64,000 nucleotides of DNA from Pseudomonas fluorescens (GTDB lineage: Bacteria; Pseudomonadota; Gammaproteobacteria; Pseudomonadales; Pseudomonadaceae): assembly GCF_902497895.1 (NCBI RefSeq), contig NZ_CABVHQ010000011.1:53783-117782 (forward strand). Reading direction: 5' to 3'. Made by a program: the position numbers and the translations under genes. The notes beneath the pieces are model-generated. The model had not been told where the DNA came from, did no database searches, and saw only the letters and a list, made by a program, of their open reading frames with translations. How positions within the stretch are numbered: position 1 is the first letter of the stretch; each line of letters begins with the position of its first letter. Of this stretch, positions 9,344-18,740 are shown piece after piece.

Positions 9344-10438
9344 TCAAATCCCCGCGCGCAAGACGCTGGCCGGCAATGCTTCACCGCGCTCGACACTGGC
9401 CGCGACCGCGTCGATCAGGGCACTCAACTCATACCCTTGAGCCGTCAACCAGGCCTGGTCGTAGTAAGTGGTTGCATAGCGCTCGCCACCGTCACACAGA
9501 ATCGCCACGATCGACCCAGCCTCCCCTGCCTCAACCATCTGCCGGGCTGCTATCAAGGCGCCGATCAGGTTGGTACCGCTGGACCCACCGACTCGCCGCC
9601 CCAGACGCTGCGCCAGGTAATGCATGGCCGCCAGGGACAGGGCGTCCGGCACTTTGACCATCGCATCGATAACCTTGGGCAAAAACGACGCCTCGACCCG
9701 TGGCCGACCGATGCCTTCGATCCCCGACCCACAGTCCAGACGCAGGCTGGCGTCACCGCTCTGGTAATAGTCGAAGAACACCGAACGCTCGGGATCGGCG
9801 CACAGTACCCGGGTGCAATGCTGGCGATAACGCACATAACGCCCGAGGGTCGCCGTGGTGCCGCCGGTGCCGGGGCTGGAAATCAGCCAGCTCGGCGCCG
9901 GATAACGCTCGAAGCGCAGTTGCTGGAAGATCGACTCGGCGATGTTGTTGTTCGCACGCCAGTCAGTAGCACGCTCGGCGTAGGTAAATTGATCCATGAA
10001 GTGCCCGCCACTCTCACGGGCCAGACGTTCGGACTCGGCGTAAATCTGCATCGGGTCATCGACCAGATGGCTGTTGCCACCATAGAAAGCGATTTGCGCG
10101 ATCTTCTCCTGAGAGGTGGTGGCGGGCATCACGGCAATAAACGGCAAGCCCAGCAATTGCGCGAAATACGCCTCGGAAATCGCCGTTGAACCACTGGACG
10201 CCTCGATCACCGGCGCGCCGGACTTGAGCCGGCCGTTACACAGTGCATAGAGGAACAACGAGCGCGCCAGACGATGTTTCAAGCTACCCGTGGGGTGGCT
10301 GGACTCATCCTTGAAGTACAGCTCGATGCCTGGCAAGCCCGGTAGTGGCAAGGGGATCAAGTGAGTATCGGCGCTGCGCTGGAAATCGGCTTCGATGATG
10401 CGGATTGCCTCGCGGGCCCACTGTCGGTTGTCGCTCAT
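9344..10438 (-). CDS. PLP-dependent cysteine synthase-family enzyme
   Basis: A 364-residue fold-type II PLP enzyme. The Schiff-base lysine lies in HPTGSLKHRLA (K54), the substrate loop is EASSGSTAISEA, and the phosphate-binding loop is SSPGTGGTTATLGRY. This layout fits cysteine synthase or cysteine desulfhydrase relatives rather than CysK itself, because the usual asparagine loop is replaced. I chose MSDNRQW as the start, since the upstream extension has no family character. The likely role is L-cysteine/sulfide metabolism; the exact reaction is uncertain. Confidence 0.82.
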   Translation of the reverse strand: MSDNRQWAREAIRIIEADFQRSADTHLIPLPLPGLPGIELYFKDESSHPTGSLKHRLARSLFLYALCNGRLKSGAPVIEASSGSTAISEAYFAQLLGLPFIAVMPATTSQEKIAQIAFYGGNSHLVDDPMQIYAESERLARESGGHFMDQFTYAERATDWRANNNIAESIFQQLRFERYPAPSWLISSPGTGGTTATLGRYVRYRQHCTRVLCADPERSVFFDYYQSGDASLRLDCGSGIEGIGRPRVEASFLPKVIDAMVKVPDALSLAAMHYLAQRLGRRVGGSSGTNLIGALIAARQMVEAGEAGSIVAILCDGGERYATTYYDQAWLTAQGYELSALIDAVAASVERGEALPASVLRAGI

Positions 10439-10736
10439 GATGGGTTCTCTGTGAAGCGGGCACGCTCGAAGGCGCTGACCTGCGCCATTGACCGCAGGCC
10501 ATACCAAAAAAGGAAATTCACGGGCCAGGCCGCAAGGGATACACCTCAATCTTAGGAAATTTCCTACACAACGCAAAGATACAGCCACGTCTCAATTAGA
10601 CACACAACTGATAGGCTCCTCGCCAAACTGATACTCGGTCCGCGCATATAACAAAAAAGAATATAACTTTTGTTTTAACAACTAACAGTACGGGTTAGGG
10701 TGTGCCACCTTTTTGAATATCTGATGGAGAGCGACC
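10439..10736. other. Intergenic region between divergent PLP enzyme and nhaA
   Basis: A 298-base gap that becomes AT-rich at about 10540-10690. It presumably holds both divergent promoters. I see no gene, repeat or confident -35/-10 pair. A GGAGA ribosome site at 10726-10730 serves nhaA. Confidence 0.5.
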
Positions 10737-11924
10737 TTGCCTCTGCGTAGCACTTTCACGCGCTTCTTTCAGTTGGAAGCTGCCAGCGGTCTGTTATTGA
10801 TTGCCGCCGCAGCCCTGGCTTTAATCATCAACAACTCACCGCTGTCCTGGCTTTACAACGGCCTGCTGGACACCCCAGTGGTAGCCCAGATCGGCGCCTT
10901 GAAAATCGCCAAGCCCTTGCTGTTGTGGATCAACGACGGGCTGATGGCGATGTTCTTCCTGCTGATTGGCCTGGAAGTCAAACGCGAAGTCCTCGAAGGC
11001 CATCTGTCGAAGCCTTCGCAGATCGTCCTGCCGGGTGCTGCGGCCATCGGCGGCATGGTCGTGCCGGCGCTGATCTATTGGTTCCTCAACAAGGACGACC
11101 CGGCGGCGCTGGCCGGCTGGGCCATTCCGATGGCCACCGATATCGCCTTCGCCCTGGGCGTACTCGCCCTGTTGGGCAAACGCGTACCGGTCTCGTTGAA
11201 GCTGTTCCTGATGACCCTGGCGATCATCGACGACCTCGGCGCGATCATCGTTATCGCAATCTTCTACTCCGGTGCACTGTCCACCCTGTCACTCATGCTG
11301 GCGGCGGCTTGCCTGGTGGCGCTGGTAGCGATGAACCGGCTCGGCGTGGTGAAACTCGGGCCGTACATGATCATCGGCCTGATCCTCTGGGTCTGCGTGC
11401 TCAAGAGCGGTGTCCACGCGACCCTCGCCGGAGTGACCCTGGCGTTCTGCATTCCGCTGCGCACCAAAAACGCCGAGCCTTCGCCCCTGCTGAGCCTGGA
11501 ACACGCACTGCATCCGTGGGTGGCGTTCGGCATCCTGCCGCTGTTCGCCTTCGCCAATGCCGGGGTTTCGCTAGCTGGCGTCAATCTCGAAAGCTTCACC
11601 CATCATGTGCCAATGGGCATCGCCGCAGGCTTGCTGCTGGGCAAAACAGTCGGCGTCTTCGGTCTGACCTGGCTGGCGGTGAAGATCGGCATCGCCGCCC
11701 TGCCTACCGGGGCAAACTGGGGCCAGGTGTTCGGCGTGGCGATTCTCTGCGGGATCGGTTTCACCATGAGCCTCTTTGTCGGGTCCCTGGCCTTCGTTCC
11801 GGGCAGTAGCGATTACGCCGGGATGGACCGCATGGGCATCCTTACCGGCTCCATACTCGCCGCGTTGATCGGCTACGCCGTGACGGCGGCGGCCAGTCGC
11901 AAGAGCCCGTCGCAGCAACTGTAA
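10737..11924 (+). CDS. nhaA: Na+/H+ antiporter NhaA
   Basis: A 395-residue, ~12-segment inner-membrane antiporter that exchanges Na+ or Li+ for H+ in alkaline or salt stress. The catalytic aspartate pair is intact in [14 protein letters not shown], and the conserved [19 protein letters not shown] and [15 protein letters not shown] stretches are present. The start is a TTG with a GGAGA site seven bases upstream; no in-frame ATG fits the N-terminal FFQLEAASG motif better. Length is normal. A bidirectional hairpin terminator follows and serves the convergent lipoprotein gene as well. Confidence 0.95.
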   Translation: MPLRSTFTRFFQLEAASGLLLIAAAALALIINNSPLSWLYNGLLDTPVVAQIGALKIAKPLLLWINDGLMAMFFLLIGLEVKREVLEGHLSKPSQIVLPGAAAIGGMVVPALIYWFLNKDDPAALAGWAIPMATDIAFALGVLALLGKRVPVSLKLFLMTLAIIDDLGAIIVIAIFYSGALSTLSLMLAAACLVALVAMNRLGVVKLGPYMIIGLILWVCVLKSGVHATLAGVTLAFCIPLRTKNAEPSPLLSLEHALHPWVAFGILPLFAFANAGVSLAGVNLESFTHHVPMGIAAGLLLGKTVGVFGLTWLAVKIGIAALPTGANWGQVFGVAILCGIGFTMSLFVGSLAFVPGSSDYAGMDRMGILTGSILAALIGYAVTAAASRKSPSQQL

Positions 11925-11952
11925 ACGTCGACGGATTCAATGGCGAAAAACA

Positions 11953-11986
11953 CAAAACCCCGATCAGTTGCCTGACCGGGGTTTTG
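11953..11986. terminator. Bidirectional terminator between nhaA and SlyB-like gene
   Basis: A 10-bp stem caaaaccccg / cggggttttg encloses a short loop. A-rich and T-rich flanks on opposite sides let it work for both convergent genes. Confidence 0.85.
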
Positions 11987-12002
11987 TTTGAAGCGCTTTC
12001 GC

Positions 12003-12467
12003 TTAGTGGGTAACGCGGCTGGTACCGTCGACCGTCGCGATACGCACGCGTTCGCCGACACGGAAAACTTCGTTTTCCTGAACCTGCTGCACATAGGCAC
12101 GCATGCTGCCGTCGTCTTCGCGAACTGTGATTTCCACACCTTGAGTGCGGGTGAAACCTTCTTCAGTGGCCGAGCCGATCAGGCCACCCGCCACCGCACC
12201 GATCACTGCCGCAACAATGCTGCCGCGACCGCCACCGATAGAGCTACCACCCACACCACCGACCACCGCACCGGCGGCACTGCCGATCGGGGTCTTGGTA
12301 CCTTCGATTTTCACCGGACGCAATGCTTCGATGGTGCCCATGCGAATCGTCTGTACACGACGCGCTTCGTCACGGGAGTAAGAGTCACCGGTCAGGCTGG
12401 ATTGGCAGCCACCGAGCAACATCGCCATCGTGGTGAAAGAAGCAACCAGCAGAACAGACTTACGCAT
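12003..12467 (-). CDS. SlyB-like glycine-zipper outer-membrane lipoprotein
   Basis: A 154-residue lipoprotein: signal peptide to lipobox LLGG-C21, then a glycine-zipper region (GSAAGAVVGGVGGSSIGG and GAVAGGLIGSATEEG, residues ~58-100), then a small beta-rich C-terminal domain (GVEITVREDDG, EVFRVGERVRI). This is the 17-kDa surface antigen/SlyB/PcpY family that sits in the outer-membrane inner leaflet, often under PhoPQ control in relatives. GGAG lies nine bases before the ATG. Upstream in-frame codons are not needed. Confidence 0.85.
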   Translation of the reverse strand: MRKSVLLVASFTTMAMLLGGCQSSLTGDSYSRDEARRVQTIRMGTIEALRPVKIEGTKTPIGSAAGAVVGGVGGSSIGGGRGSIVAAVIGAVAGGLIGSATEEGFTRTQGVEITVREDDGSMRAYVQQVQENEVFRVGERVRIATVDGTSRVTH

Positions 12468-12641
12468 AGCATTAACTCCAAAGGACAGGTATTCATTAAA
12501 CTCCGCAGTTTGTCGCCTGTCACGGTATCGCCCGGATAAAATTGGTTTCATTCAGCAACAGTACAGGACAGGCGTACCTGACAACTCACCACACAGTTGC
12601 GTCAATTTTTTCCAATTTGCGCCGCGGGCTCAAGGATTTCC

Positions 12642-12878
12642 ATGGACTACTTCATCATCGTCGTCACCACCGTTGCCGGGCTGTACTTCCACTGGTGGCT
12701 GTACGTACGGATCAAACGCTGGATGGACCGCGACCTGGCGTTGTCGCTGGCCAATGGCGATGAACCGAAAAAAGCCTTTATGTTGCGGCAACTGGCCAGT
12801 GCCCGGCAGCAGAAAATCAAACGCAAGGATCTGCCGCGTTGGCTTGAAGCCGCCGCGGCCGATTATCCCAATCAGTAG
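12642..12878 (+). CDS. Small membrane-anchored hypothetical protein
   Basis: A 78-residue protein with one N-terminal transmembrane helix (FIIVVTTVAGLYFHWWLYV, residues ~4-22) followed by a basic cytoplasmic tail (RIKRWMD, QQKIKRKDLPRWLEAA). The ATG at 12642 follows AAGGA; an upstream in-frame codon adds 15 residues without a ribosome site. It is a conserved Pseudomonas-type small protein of unknown function. It is convergent with pdxH, only five bases apart. Confidence 0.72.
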   Translation: MDYFIIVVTTVAGLYFHWWLYVRIKRWMDRDLALSLANGDEPKKAFMLRQLASARQQKIKRKDLPRWLEAAAADYPNQ

Positions 12879-12883
12879 ATTGT

Positions 12884-13531
12884 TTAAGGCGCCAGGCGTT
12901 CGCGGGCCCAGTCGCTGCCCTGTAGACGGTAGTTGAGCCGATCATGCAGACGGCTCGGACGGCCCTGCCAGAACTCGATACGTTCCGGCAGCAGGCGATA
13001 GCCACCCCAATGCTCGGGGCAATGGGGCTGAGCGTCGCTGAAACGCTGTTCGGTGTTCTTGAGCAGACCTTCCAGCTCCTCGCGATCGGCAATCACCTGG
13101 CTCTGCGGTGAAGCCCAGGCGCCGAGGCGGCTGCCCAATGGGCGCACCTGAAAATACGCATCGGATTCTTGCGCCGTGACCTTGACCACGCGGCCCTCGA
13201 TGCGCACCTGGCGCTCCAGGGTCGGCCAGAAAAAAGTCATCGCAGCGAACGGACGAACCGCCAGCTGCTGACCCTTGGCACTGTCGTAGTTGGTGAAGAA
13301 GGTAAAGCCCTGCTCATCGAGACCTTTGAGCAGGAGGATGCGGCAATGCGGGCGACCGTCCTGATCGACGGTCGCCAGGGTCATGGCATTCGCTTCGACC
13401 GGCGGCTGTTCGGTTTTCACCGCCTCGGCGAACCACTGATGGAACAGCGCGAAGGGCTCGGCCGGGGCCTGAGCCTCGGTCAGGCCATCGCGGGTGTAGT
13501 CGCGGCGCATATCAGCCAGACTTTGGGTCAT
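12884..13531 (-). CDS. pdxH: Pyridoxamine 5'-phosphate oxidase
   Basis: A 215-residue FMN enzyme that oxidises pyridoxine or pyridoxamine 5'-phosphate to PLP, the last step of vitamin B6 synthesis and salvage. Diagnostic stretches: [19 protein letters not shown] (FMN phosphate contacts), [33 protein letters not shown] and the C-terminal [13 protein letters not shown]. It has the normal length and spans the full domain. It lies downstream of the OmpA-family gene on the same strand with a 24-base gap, so the two may be co-transcribed. Confidence 0.96.
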   Translation of the reverse strand: MTQSLADMRRDYTRDGLTEAQAPAEPFALFHQWFAEAVKTEQPPVEANAMTLATVDQDGRPHCRILLLKGLDEQGFTFFTNYDSAKGQQLAVRPFAAMTFFWPTLERQVRIEGRVVKVTAQESDAYFQVRPLGSRLGAWASPQSQVIADREELEGLLKNTEQRFSDAQPHCPEHWGGYRLLPERIEFWQGRPSRLHDRLNYRLQGSDWARERLAP

Positions 13532-13555
13532 GGCGCTTTCCTTGTGCGTGAATAA

Positions 13556-14662
13556 TCAGTTCTTGACGGGTTCAGCCGCTGCGACTTTCTTCGCTGGTGC
13601 GGCGGCTTTGGCCGGGACTGGCTTTTTCGCCGGGGTCGCTTTCTTGGCCGGTTGTTTCTTGGCCACTGCGGCCTTTTTCGCTGGAACCGCTTTTTTCGTT
13701 TCAACGACCGGTTCCACGGGCTTGGCAACCGGCTTGACCTGCTGGACAGCAACCTGGGTCAGTGGACGCGGCGCTGGCATGTTGTATTTGCTCAGCAGCG
13801 CAACCATGGTGTCCTGCGGCGTCAGCATGATTTCCACCCGGCGGTTCAACGCACGGCCTTCAACGCTGTCGTTGGCCGCACGTGGCGCTTCCGAGCCCAT
13901 GCCACGCAACATCAGACGGTCACGCTGCAAGCCGCTGAGGCGGAAAATCGCGGCAATCGACTGCGCACGCTCCTGGCTCAGTTTCAGGTTCGCTGGAGCG
14001 GCACCCGAGGTGTCAGCGTGGCCGAGTACCAGTACCGAGGTTTTCGGGTCGACTTCGAGGATCTTCGCCACCCGGGTGAACGGACCGAGGGTGACCGGCA
14101 GCAGCATGGCCGGGCGATCCGGATTGAAGGAACTGTCGGCCGGCGCCGTCACTACCAGCACGTTTTCGCGGCGCTCGAGTTGCAGGTTGCTGTCCTTGAT
14201 GGCGATACGCAGGCGCGGCTCATAGTCATCCAGCCAGGCTTGGGTGACTTTTGGATCGGGCATTGGCACGACCGTCTTGGCCGGGGCCTGATCCTTGCCA
14301 CCGAACGGCCACCACCAATTTTTGCCTGCATCGGCATTGGCTTTAGCGACTGTTGCCGGCGCTGCGGGTTTAACTTCAGGCTTGGCCTCAACTTTGGTTT
14401 CGGCCTTTTTAACCACCTCGTCGGCGGTAAACGGCCACCACCAATTGCTGGTGCTTTCAGCCTTGGCGACCGGAGCTGAGACCGGGGTCGGGGCCGGGGT
14501 CGCCGGTTTGACTGGCTCGGGAGCCGGCTGTTTGCTGGCAACCTTGTCCGAGGAGCCGAATTGCCACCAGCTGTGACCGCCTTCAGCATCTTTCTGCGGA
14601 GTTTGTGCGCACCCGGTGATTGCCAGGCAAAGCGCCAGAACGAGAGATTTATTCGATGACAT
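13556..14662 (-). CDS. OmpA-family peptidoglycan-binding lipoprotein with WWPF repeats and Lys/Ala-rich tail
   Basis: A 368-residue lipoprotein. Signal and lipobox (AITG-C18) are followed by three short aromatic motifs, SWWQF (31-35), WWWPF (74-78) and WWWPF (116-120), spaced 42-43 residues apart in a Pro/Ala/Lys-rich linker. The OmpA-type domain (about 160-300) has the peptidoglycan-contact motif GHADTSG with LSQERAQSI and NRRVEI. The last ~60 residues are seven or more AKK/PAKK units, resembling a histone H1 tail. The start is the ATG rather than an upstream GTG. It would tether outer membrane to wall; the aromatic and basic parts are unusual. Confidence 0.88.
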   Translation of the reverse strand: MSSNKSLVLALCLAITGCAQTPQKDAEGGHSWWQFGSSDKVASKQPAPEPVKPATPAPTPVSAPVAKAESTSNWWWPFTADEVVKKAETKVEAKPEVKPAAPATVAKANADAGKNWWWPFGGKDQAPAKTVVPMPDPKVTQAWLDDYEPRLRIAIKDSNLQLERRENVLVVTAPADSSFNPDRPAMLLPVTLGPFTRVAKILEVDPKTSVLVLGHADTSGAAPANLKLSQERAQSIAAIFRLSGLQRDRLMLRGMGSEAPRAANDSVEGRALNRRVEIMLTPQDTMVALLSKYNMPAPRPLTQVAVQQVKPVAKPVEPVVETKKAVPAKKAAVAKKQPAKKATPAKKPVPAKAAAPAKKVAAAEPVKN

Positions 14663-14803
14663 TAGATAGTCCACAAAAATGAGATGAAGAAAAATCGGGC
14701 ACCAGGCCCCGCATAAACTGACGCTTTGAAAGCAGAAAAGCCGCCGGGTTCCACCCAGGGATTTTCCCGCGGTATTTGCGAATCCTTGTCGATCAGCCGC
14801 CCA

Positions 14804-15949
14804 TTACAGGCAGCCGGCCAACACTCGCACCAGCTGTTGTGCCCGTGGGTCCATCAGGACGTACGGGCCCAGAGTATTGGTTACAAAACCGAAGGCCACG
14901 TCGTACTCCGGGTCGGCAAAGCCGATGGAGCCGCCGGCGCCCGGATGGCCAAACGCCCGGGGGCCGAGGCCGTAGGTCGCGTTGGCGACATCCGGCTGAT
15001 CGAGCATGCAACCCAGACCGAAGCGGGTCTGGGTCAACAACGTCTGGTCCGGCCCGATGCTGTGTTCACGGGTCAGTTCGTCGAGCATTTCGGCCTCCAG
15101 CAGGCTGCCGTCGAGCAATCCGCTGTAGAACCCCGCCAAGCTGCGGGCATTGCCGTGGCCATTGGCCGCCGGTTGCTGCATCCGCCGCCATTCCGGCTTG
15201 TTGGTGCTGGTCATGATCGACGGCGGGTTGGTAAACGCCCGAGTGGTCATGGCCGTCGGCTCGCGCATGGTCACTTGCAGCAAGCGCTGGGCAGCAGCGT
15301 CGCCGACATTGCCCTTGCCGCGAGCGATATGCGCGACGCGATGGAATTCTTCGTCTGCCAGGCCCACGTGAAAATCCAGTCCCAATGGCCGAGCGACCCG
15401 CGCCACGATGGACTCTCCCGGGCCGCGTCGGTCGACGCGACGCAATAGCTCACCGATCAGCCAGCCGTAGGTGATCGCCGCATAACCGTGTCCTGCGCCG
15501 GGCGTCCACCAAGGCGTTTCGGCAGCCAGGGCGTCGACCATGGTTTGCCAGTCGTAAAGCGCTTCGGGCGCCAGCTGCTCGCGCAATGCCGGCAAGCCGG
15601 CCTGATGACAGAGCAGTTGGCGCAGAGTGACCGATTCCTTGCCGGCGGCAGCGAACTCGGGCCAGTACCTGGCAACCGGCGCATCCAGTTGCAACTTGCC
15701 TTCGGCCACCAATTGCAGGGCGGTGACGGCGGTAAAGGTCTTGGTGCAAGAGAACAGGTTGGCGATAGTGTCACTATGCCAGGCTTCGGTGCCGTCCTTG
15801 TCTGCCGTGCCGGCCCAGAGGTCGACTACGGTTTCTCCGCCGATCTGAATACACAACGCGGCGCCGCGTTCCTGTGGATCATCGAAGAGTGCCGCAAAGG
15901 CTTCGCGCACCGCTTCGAACTTGAGTTCGTAATGACCCTGAATCTGCAC
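14804..15949 (-). CDS. Serine hydrolase of the class C beta-lactamase/EstB fold
   Basis: A 381-residue protein with the SxxK nucleophile motif SCTK (S67, K70), a YGWLIGELL stretch supplying the YxN-type tyrosine, and a C-terminal HPGAGGS loop replacing the KTG box. This is the beta-lactamase-family esterase (EstB-like) group, not a resistance enzyme. No signal peptide is seen, so it is probably cytoplasmic. I chose a GTG start because GGAGAGG lies four bases before it; an upstream TTG would place that site inside the gene. The substrate is unknown. Confidence 0.83.
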   Translation of the reverse strand: MQIQGHYELKFEAVREAFAALFDDPQERGAALCIQIGGETVVDLWAGTADKDGTEAWHSDTIANLFSCTKTFTAVTALQLVAEGKLQLDAPVARYWPEFAAAGKESVTLRQLLCHQAGLPALREQLAPEALYDWQTMVDALAAETPWWTPGAGHGYAAITYGWLIGELLRRVDRRGPGESIVARVARPLGLDFHVGLADEEFHRVAHIARGKGNVGDAAAQRLLQVTMREPTAMTTRAFTNPPSIMTSTNKPEWRRMQQPAANGHGNARSLAGFYSGLLDGSLLEAEMLDELTREHSIGPDQTLLTQTRFGLGCMLDQPDVANATYGLGPRAFGHPGAGGSIGFADPEYDVAFGFVTNTLGPYVLMDPRAQQLVRVLAGCL

Positions 15950-16101
15950 CCACACCTCTCCAGACAAACGAGCTACAAAGTTATGTATTGTTCCAGCCCT
16001 TGAGGGTTTTGGGAACCGACTCGGGCTGGGCGGTCGCCCTTGGGGGGCTGGATCCGAAATTTTCGCTGCCGCTCAGGACGCTTTCGCAAGCAGGCCTCAA
16101 T

Positions 16102-16201
16102 TGTAGGAGCGAGCTTGCTCGCGGTGGACTCAAGGGCGGCGCGCTCATTCAGATAATACGCATTATCGTTAACGTCCATCGCGAGCAAGCTCGCTCCTAC
16201 A
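16102..16201. repeat. REPIN-like inverted repeat pair (gagcgagcttgctcgc family)
   Basis: The arms tgtaggagcgagcttgctcg and cgagcaagctcgctcctaca lie ~60 bases apart between two same-strand genes. It is the same family as the copies at 9233, 24571 and 53196. Confidence 0.82.
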
Positions 16202-16221
16202 GGGCAGTGGGAAATCAGCCG

Positions 16222-18645
16222 TTAGTGGCCATTCGCCGAATGCTCACCGTCATGCCCGCCCTGCCCCGCGCCCTTGTCCTGACTGCCTTGTTTGCCAACT
16301 TCATCCTTGGGGGCTGCGATCTTATCGGCATCGGCGCCGGCTTTGCCGTTTTCGTTGCCCAGCTGGTCGAGCGCCTGCAGATTGCTCTTGCGCACGCTGT
16401 CGACAAAGCCCTGGAACGGCACGTCGGTGATCCCCACCAGACCAAAGTGACCGTTTTCGCCATCCAGCAGACGACCGGTCACCGGTTGATCGAGGTACTG
16501 GAACCAATGCACGCCGACAATCGACGGTTCGGCCATTGCCTGTTTGATGAAGTTGGCGTACGCCGGACCACGATCCTCCTCCTTCACCAATTCGGTGACA
16601 CCGGCCCAGAACGGCCCGCGATCTCTGGAGCCGAAGTTGAATTCGGTGATCAACACCGGTTTGTCCAGCTCGCGCAACCGGGCGAAGTCATAGCCGTCCT
16701 GCGGTTTGAGCGTGTACATGTTGAAGCTCACTACGTCGCAATACTGCGCGCAGGATTCCACCGCTTCAGGGGTGCTGACGGCAAATCGACCGCCCAGCAA
16801 GAGGTGGTTCGGTGCATGCCATTTCAGCGAGTCGGAAATGGTCTTGAAGTAGGTATCAGCGAAGACTTTCTGGAAATACTTGAAGTCGGCTTCGATTTCC
16901 GGATGTTCCGGGCTTGGCAACGGCGGCTCGAAACCCGGGTCCTCCATCAGTTCCCAGGCAGGGAGGTCGATACCCCAGGCCTTCGACAGGCCCGCCTGGT
17001 TGCGGTATTTGTCGCGCAGCTGCTTGAGGAATGCGCGCTTGGCCGGGACGTCGGTGGTCATCCGCAACGTGCCGTAAGCCAACGCGTAACGGGCCTTCGG
17101 ATCATCGCCGGGGCCGGCCCAAGCCAGCTCGTTATCGGCGAAATAGCCGATCACCCAGGGATCATCCCGATGATCGCGGGTGGCGATAGCCACGGCGCGC
17201 TCGGTGGCCATGGCAAACCGCGGGTCGAATGGGTCGGGCATGCCACCCCACCAGTCGATGCCGGTACTGATGCTGGTGTAGTCGCCAACAATCGACAATG
17301 GCAAGGTGTACGGCACCCGATCGCTGCGGCCCAGCGCCGGGGCGCTCCAGTTGCCAATGGTGTTGAAGCCCCAGGCTTGCAGACGATCGAGGGTATGTCC
17401 GGCCCAGCGCTTTTCATCAAAGGCTGGCGCGGCGCAAGGCACAGCCGCCGGTGTGTAGGCGAGTTTCTCGGCCTGCGCCTCATGGGCATCGGCCTGGGCT
17501 GGCGCCGCTACGCCGGCCTGGGTTTCGCTGGTCGGCGCACAAGGCTGACCGTAGGTCCGCTGCAGGTTGGCGCCATAGAAGTCATACCATTTGCCAGCGT
17601 TGAAGCCGCGACCCTTGTCGACGCCGTTGCCGCCACGGTTGTCACCCTCACCGTAATAGCTGGCCAAAGGCTCATCGGCCTTGGGCAGGTCGCCGAACAT
17701 CCATTCACGGCCGGCGACATAGGTCTGGTTGGTATCGGCGGTGACCGCGTTGACCCCCAGGGAATAGAAAGGGTGACCTTGTGGGGTCACCAGATACCAG
17801 CGTCCGTCACGCTTTTGCGTGCGAAAGAAGCCGCTCGCCTCGAAGGCCGGGCCCTTGTTCCAGCCACCATAGGTGTCCAGGGGTGAACGCTCACGTTCGG
17901 CGAGCCAGGTTTTCAGCTGTTGCTGTTCTTTGCTGGCGGCACTTTTGAGCTGGTCGTCGCTGGCGACTTTTTCCGGCCATTTACCCCGAGTGGATTGACC
18001 GTAGGCATCGACCAGCGAGCTGTAGGCAGCCTTCACCACGGCTTCACCGTCCTGCACGCCGAAGCGCTCGAGCATGATGCTTTGCGCCACTTTCGGCTGG
18101 TCCATCGACAGCGTGACCGACACCACCTGGCTGCGATCCAGCTCACCGCTGCTGCTGGCGAGCAAAACCCGTTGACCGTCGACGGTCATCGGCATCGGTG
18201 GCCCGGCTTTCATGCCCTGGCTCAGAGACGAGCTGGCCTGCAACGGCACCAACAGGGTCTGGACCGGCCCGGCAGGCAGGTCGATGCGGCTGACCAGGGT
18301 TTTGCCGTCATTGCTCTGGATGGTCACGTAGAGGGTCAGCGCCCAGTTCATAGCGCTCTGGATCCGCAGGCTCATGGCTCCCGACTGGGACCAGTCCCAG
18401 GCGCCGGATTGCGGCGTCAGGCGCAGGCTCGGCCGGGTTGCCGGGTTGAAAGTCACCCGACGCAACACTTCGCCTTCAGCCGTTTGCTCCGCATTGGACT
18501 GCGGCAGGCTGGCGTCTTCAGTCGCCACCTGCACCACATCGGCGGGGCGGACAAAATTGAACAGCGTCTGTTGTCCAGCAGGCGCAGCCAGCAGCGGCGC
18601 GGCGAACAACAGAGCAAAAACGGCGGGCAACGAACGGCGAATCAT
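16222..18645 (-). CDS. Secreted glycoside hydrolase, agarase/beta-galactosidase-like
   Basis: An 807-residue protein with a signal peptide (LPAVFALLFAAPLLAAPAG). An N-terminal beta-sandwich of about 220 residues precedes a TIM-barrel domain introduced by ASGFFRTQKRDGRWYLVTPQ and SLGVNAV, the layout of GH50-type and related agarase families. The acid/base glutamate is probably in GYFADNELAWAG and the nucleophile in PVLITEFNFGSRD. The C-terminal ~40 residues are a low-complexity Gly/Asp/Lys/His tail. It would cleave a polysaccharide in the periplasm or outside; true agar specificity is doubtful in a soil pseudomonad. Family assignment is by motif recall only. Confidence 0.75.
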   Translation of the reverse strand: MIRRSLPAVFALLFAAPLLAAPAGQQTLFNFVRPADVVQVATEDASLPQSNAEQTAEGEVLRRVTFNPATRPSLRLTPQSGAWDWSQSGAMSLRIQSAMNWALTLYVTIQSNDGKTLVSRIDLPAGPVQTLLVPLQASSSLSQGMKAGPPMPMTVDGQRVLLASSSGELDRSQVVSVTLSMDQPKVAQSIMLERFGVQDGEAVVKAAYSSLVDAYGQSTRGKWPEKVASDDQLKSAASKEQQQLKTWLAERERSPLDTYGGWNKGPAFEASGFFRTQKRDGRWYLVTPQGHPFYSLGVNAVTADTNQTYVAGREWMFGDLPKADEPLASYYGEGDNRGGNGVDKGRGFNAGKWYDFYGANLQRTYGQPCAPTSETQAGVAAPAQADAHEAQAEKLAYTPAAVPCAAPAFDEKRWAGHTLDRLQAWGFNTIGNWSAPALGRSDRVPYTLPLSIVGDYTSISTGIDWWGGMPDPFDPRFAMATERAVAIATRDHRDDPWVIGYFADNELAWAGPGDDPKARYALAYGTLRMTTDVPAKRAFLKQLRDKYRNQAGLSKAWGIDLPAWELMEDPGFEPPLPSPEHPEIEADFKYFQKVFADTYFKTISDSLKWHAPNHLLLGGRFAVSTPEAVESCAQYCDVVSFNMYTLKPQDGYDFARLRELDKPVLITEFNFGSRDRGPFWAGVTELVKEEDRGPAYANFIKQAMAEPSIVGVHWFQYLDQPVTGRLLDGENGHFGLVGITDVPFQGFVDSVRKSNLQALDQLGNENGKAGADADKIAAPKDEVGKQGSQDKGAGQGGHDGEHSANGH

Positions 18646-18740
18646 AGGAACGAGGTTCTCTCTAACGACCAGTTAACGGCCTGGGGAAAATCGGTGATAG
18701 GAGATAGACAACGGGGTGGGCGAATTTCGCCCACCCTGTC

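Noticed and set aside
15988..17886. 632-codon plus-strand frame antisense to the glycoside hydrolase
   Set aside because: Antisense shadow that runs through a repeat; the minus-strand gene has signal peptide and catalytic motifs.
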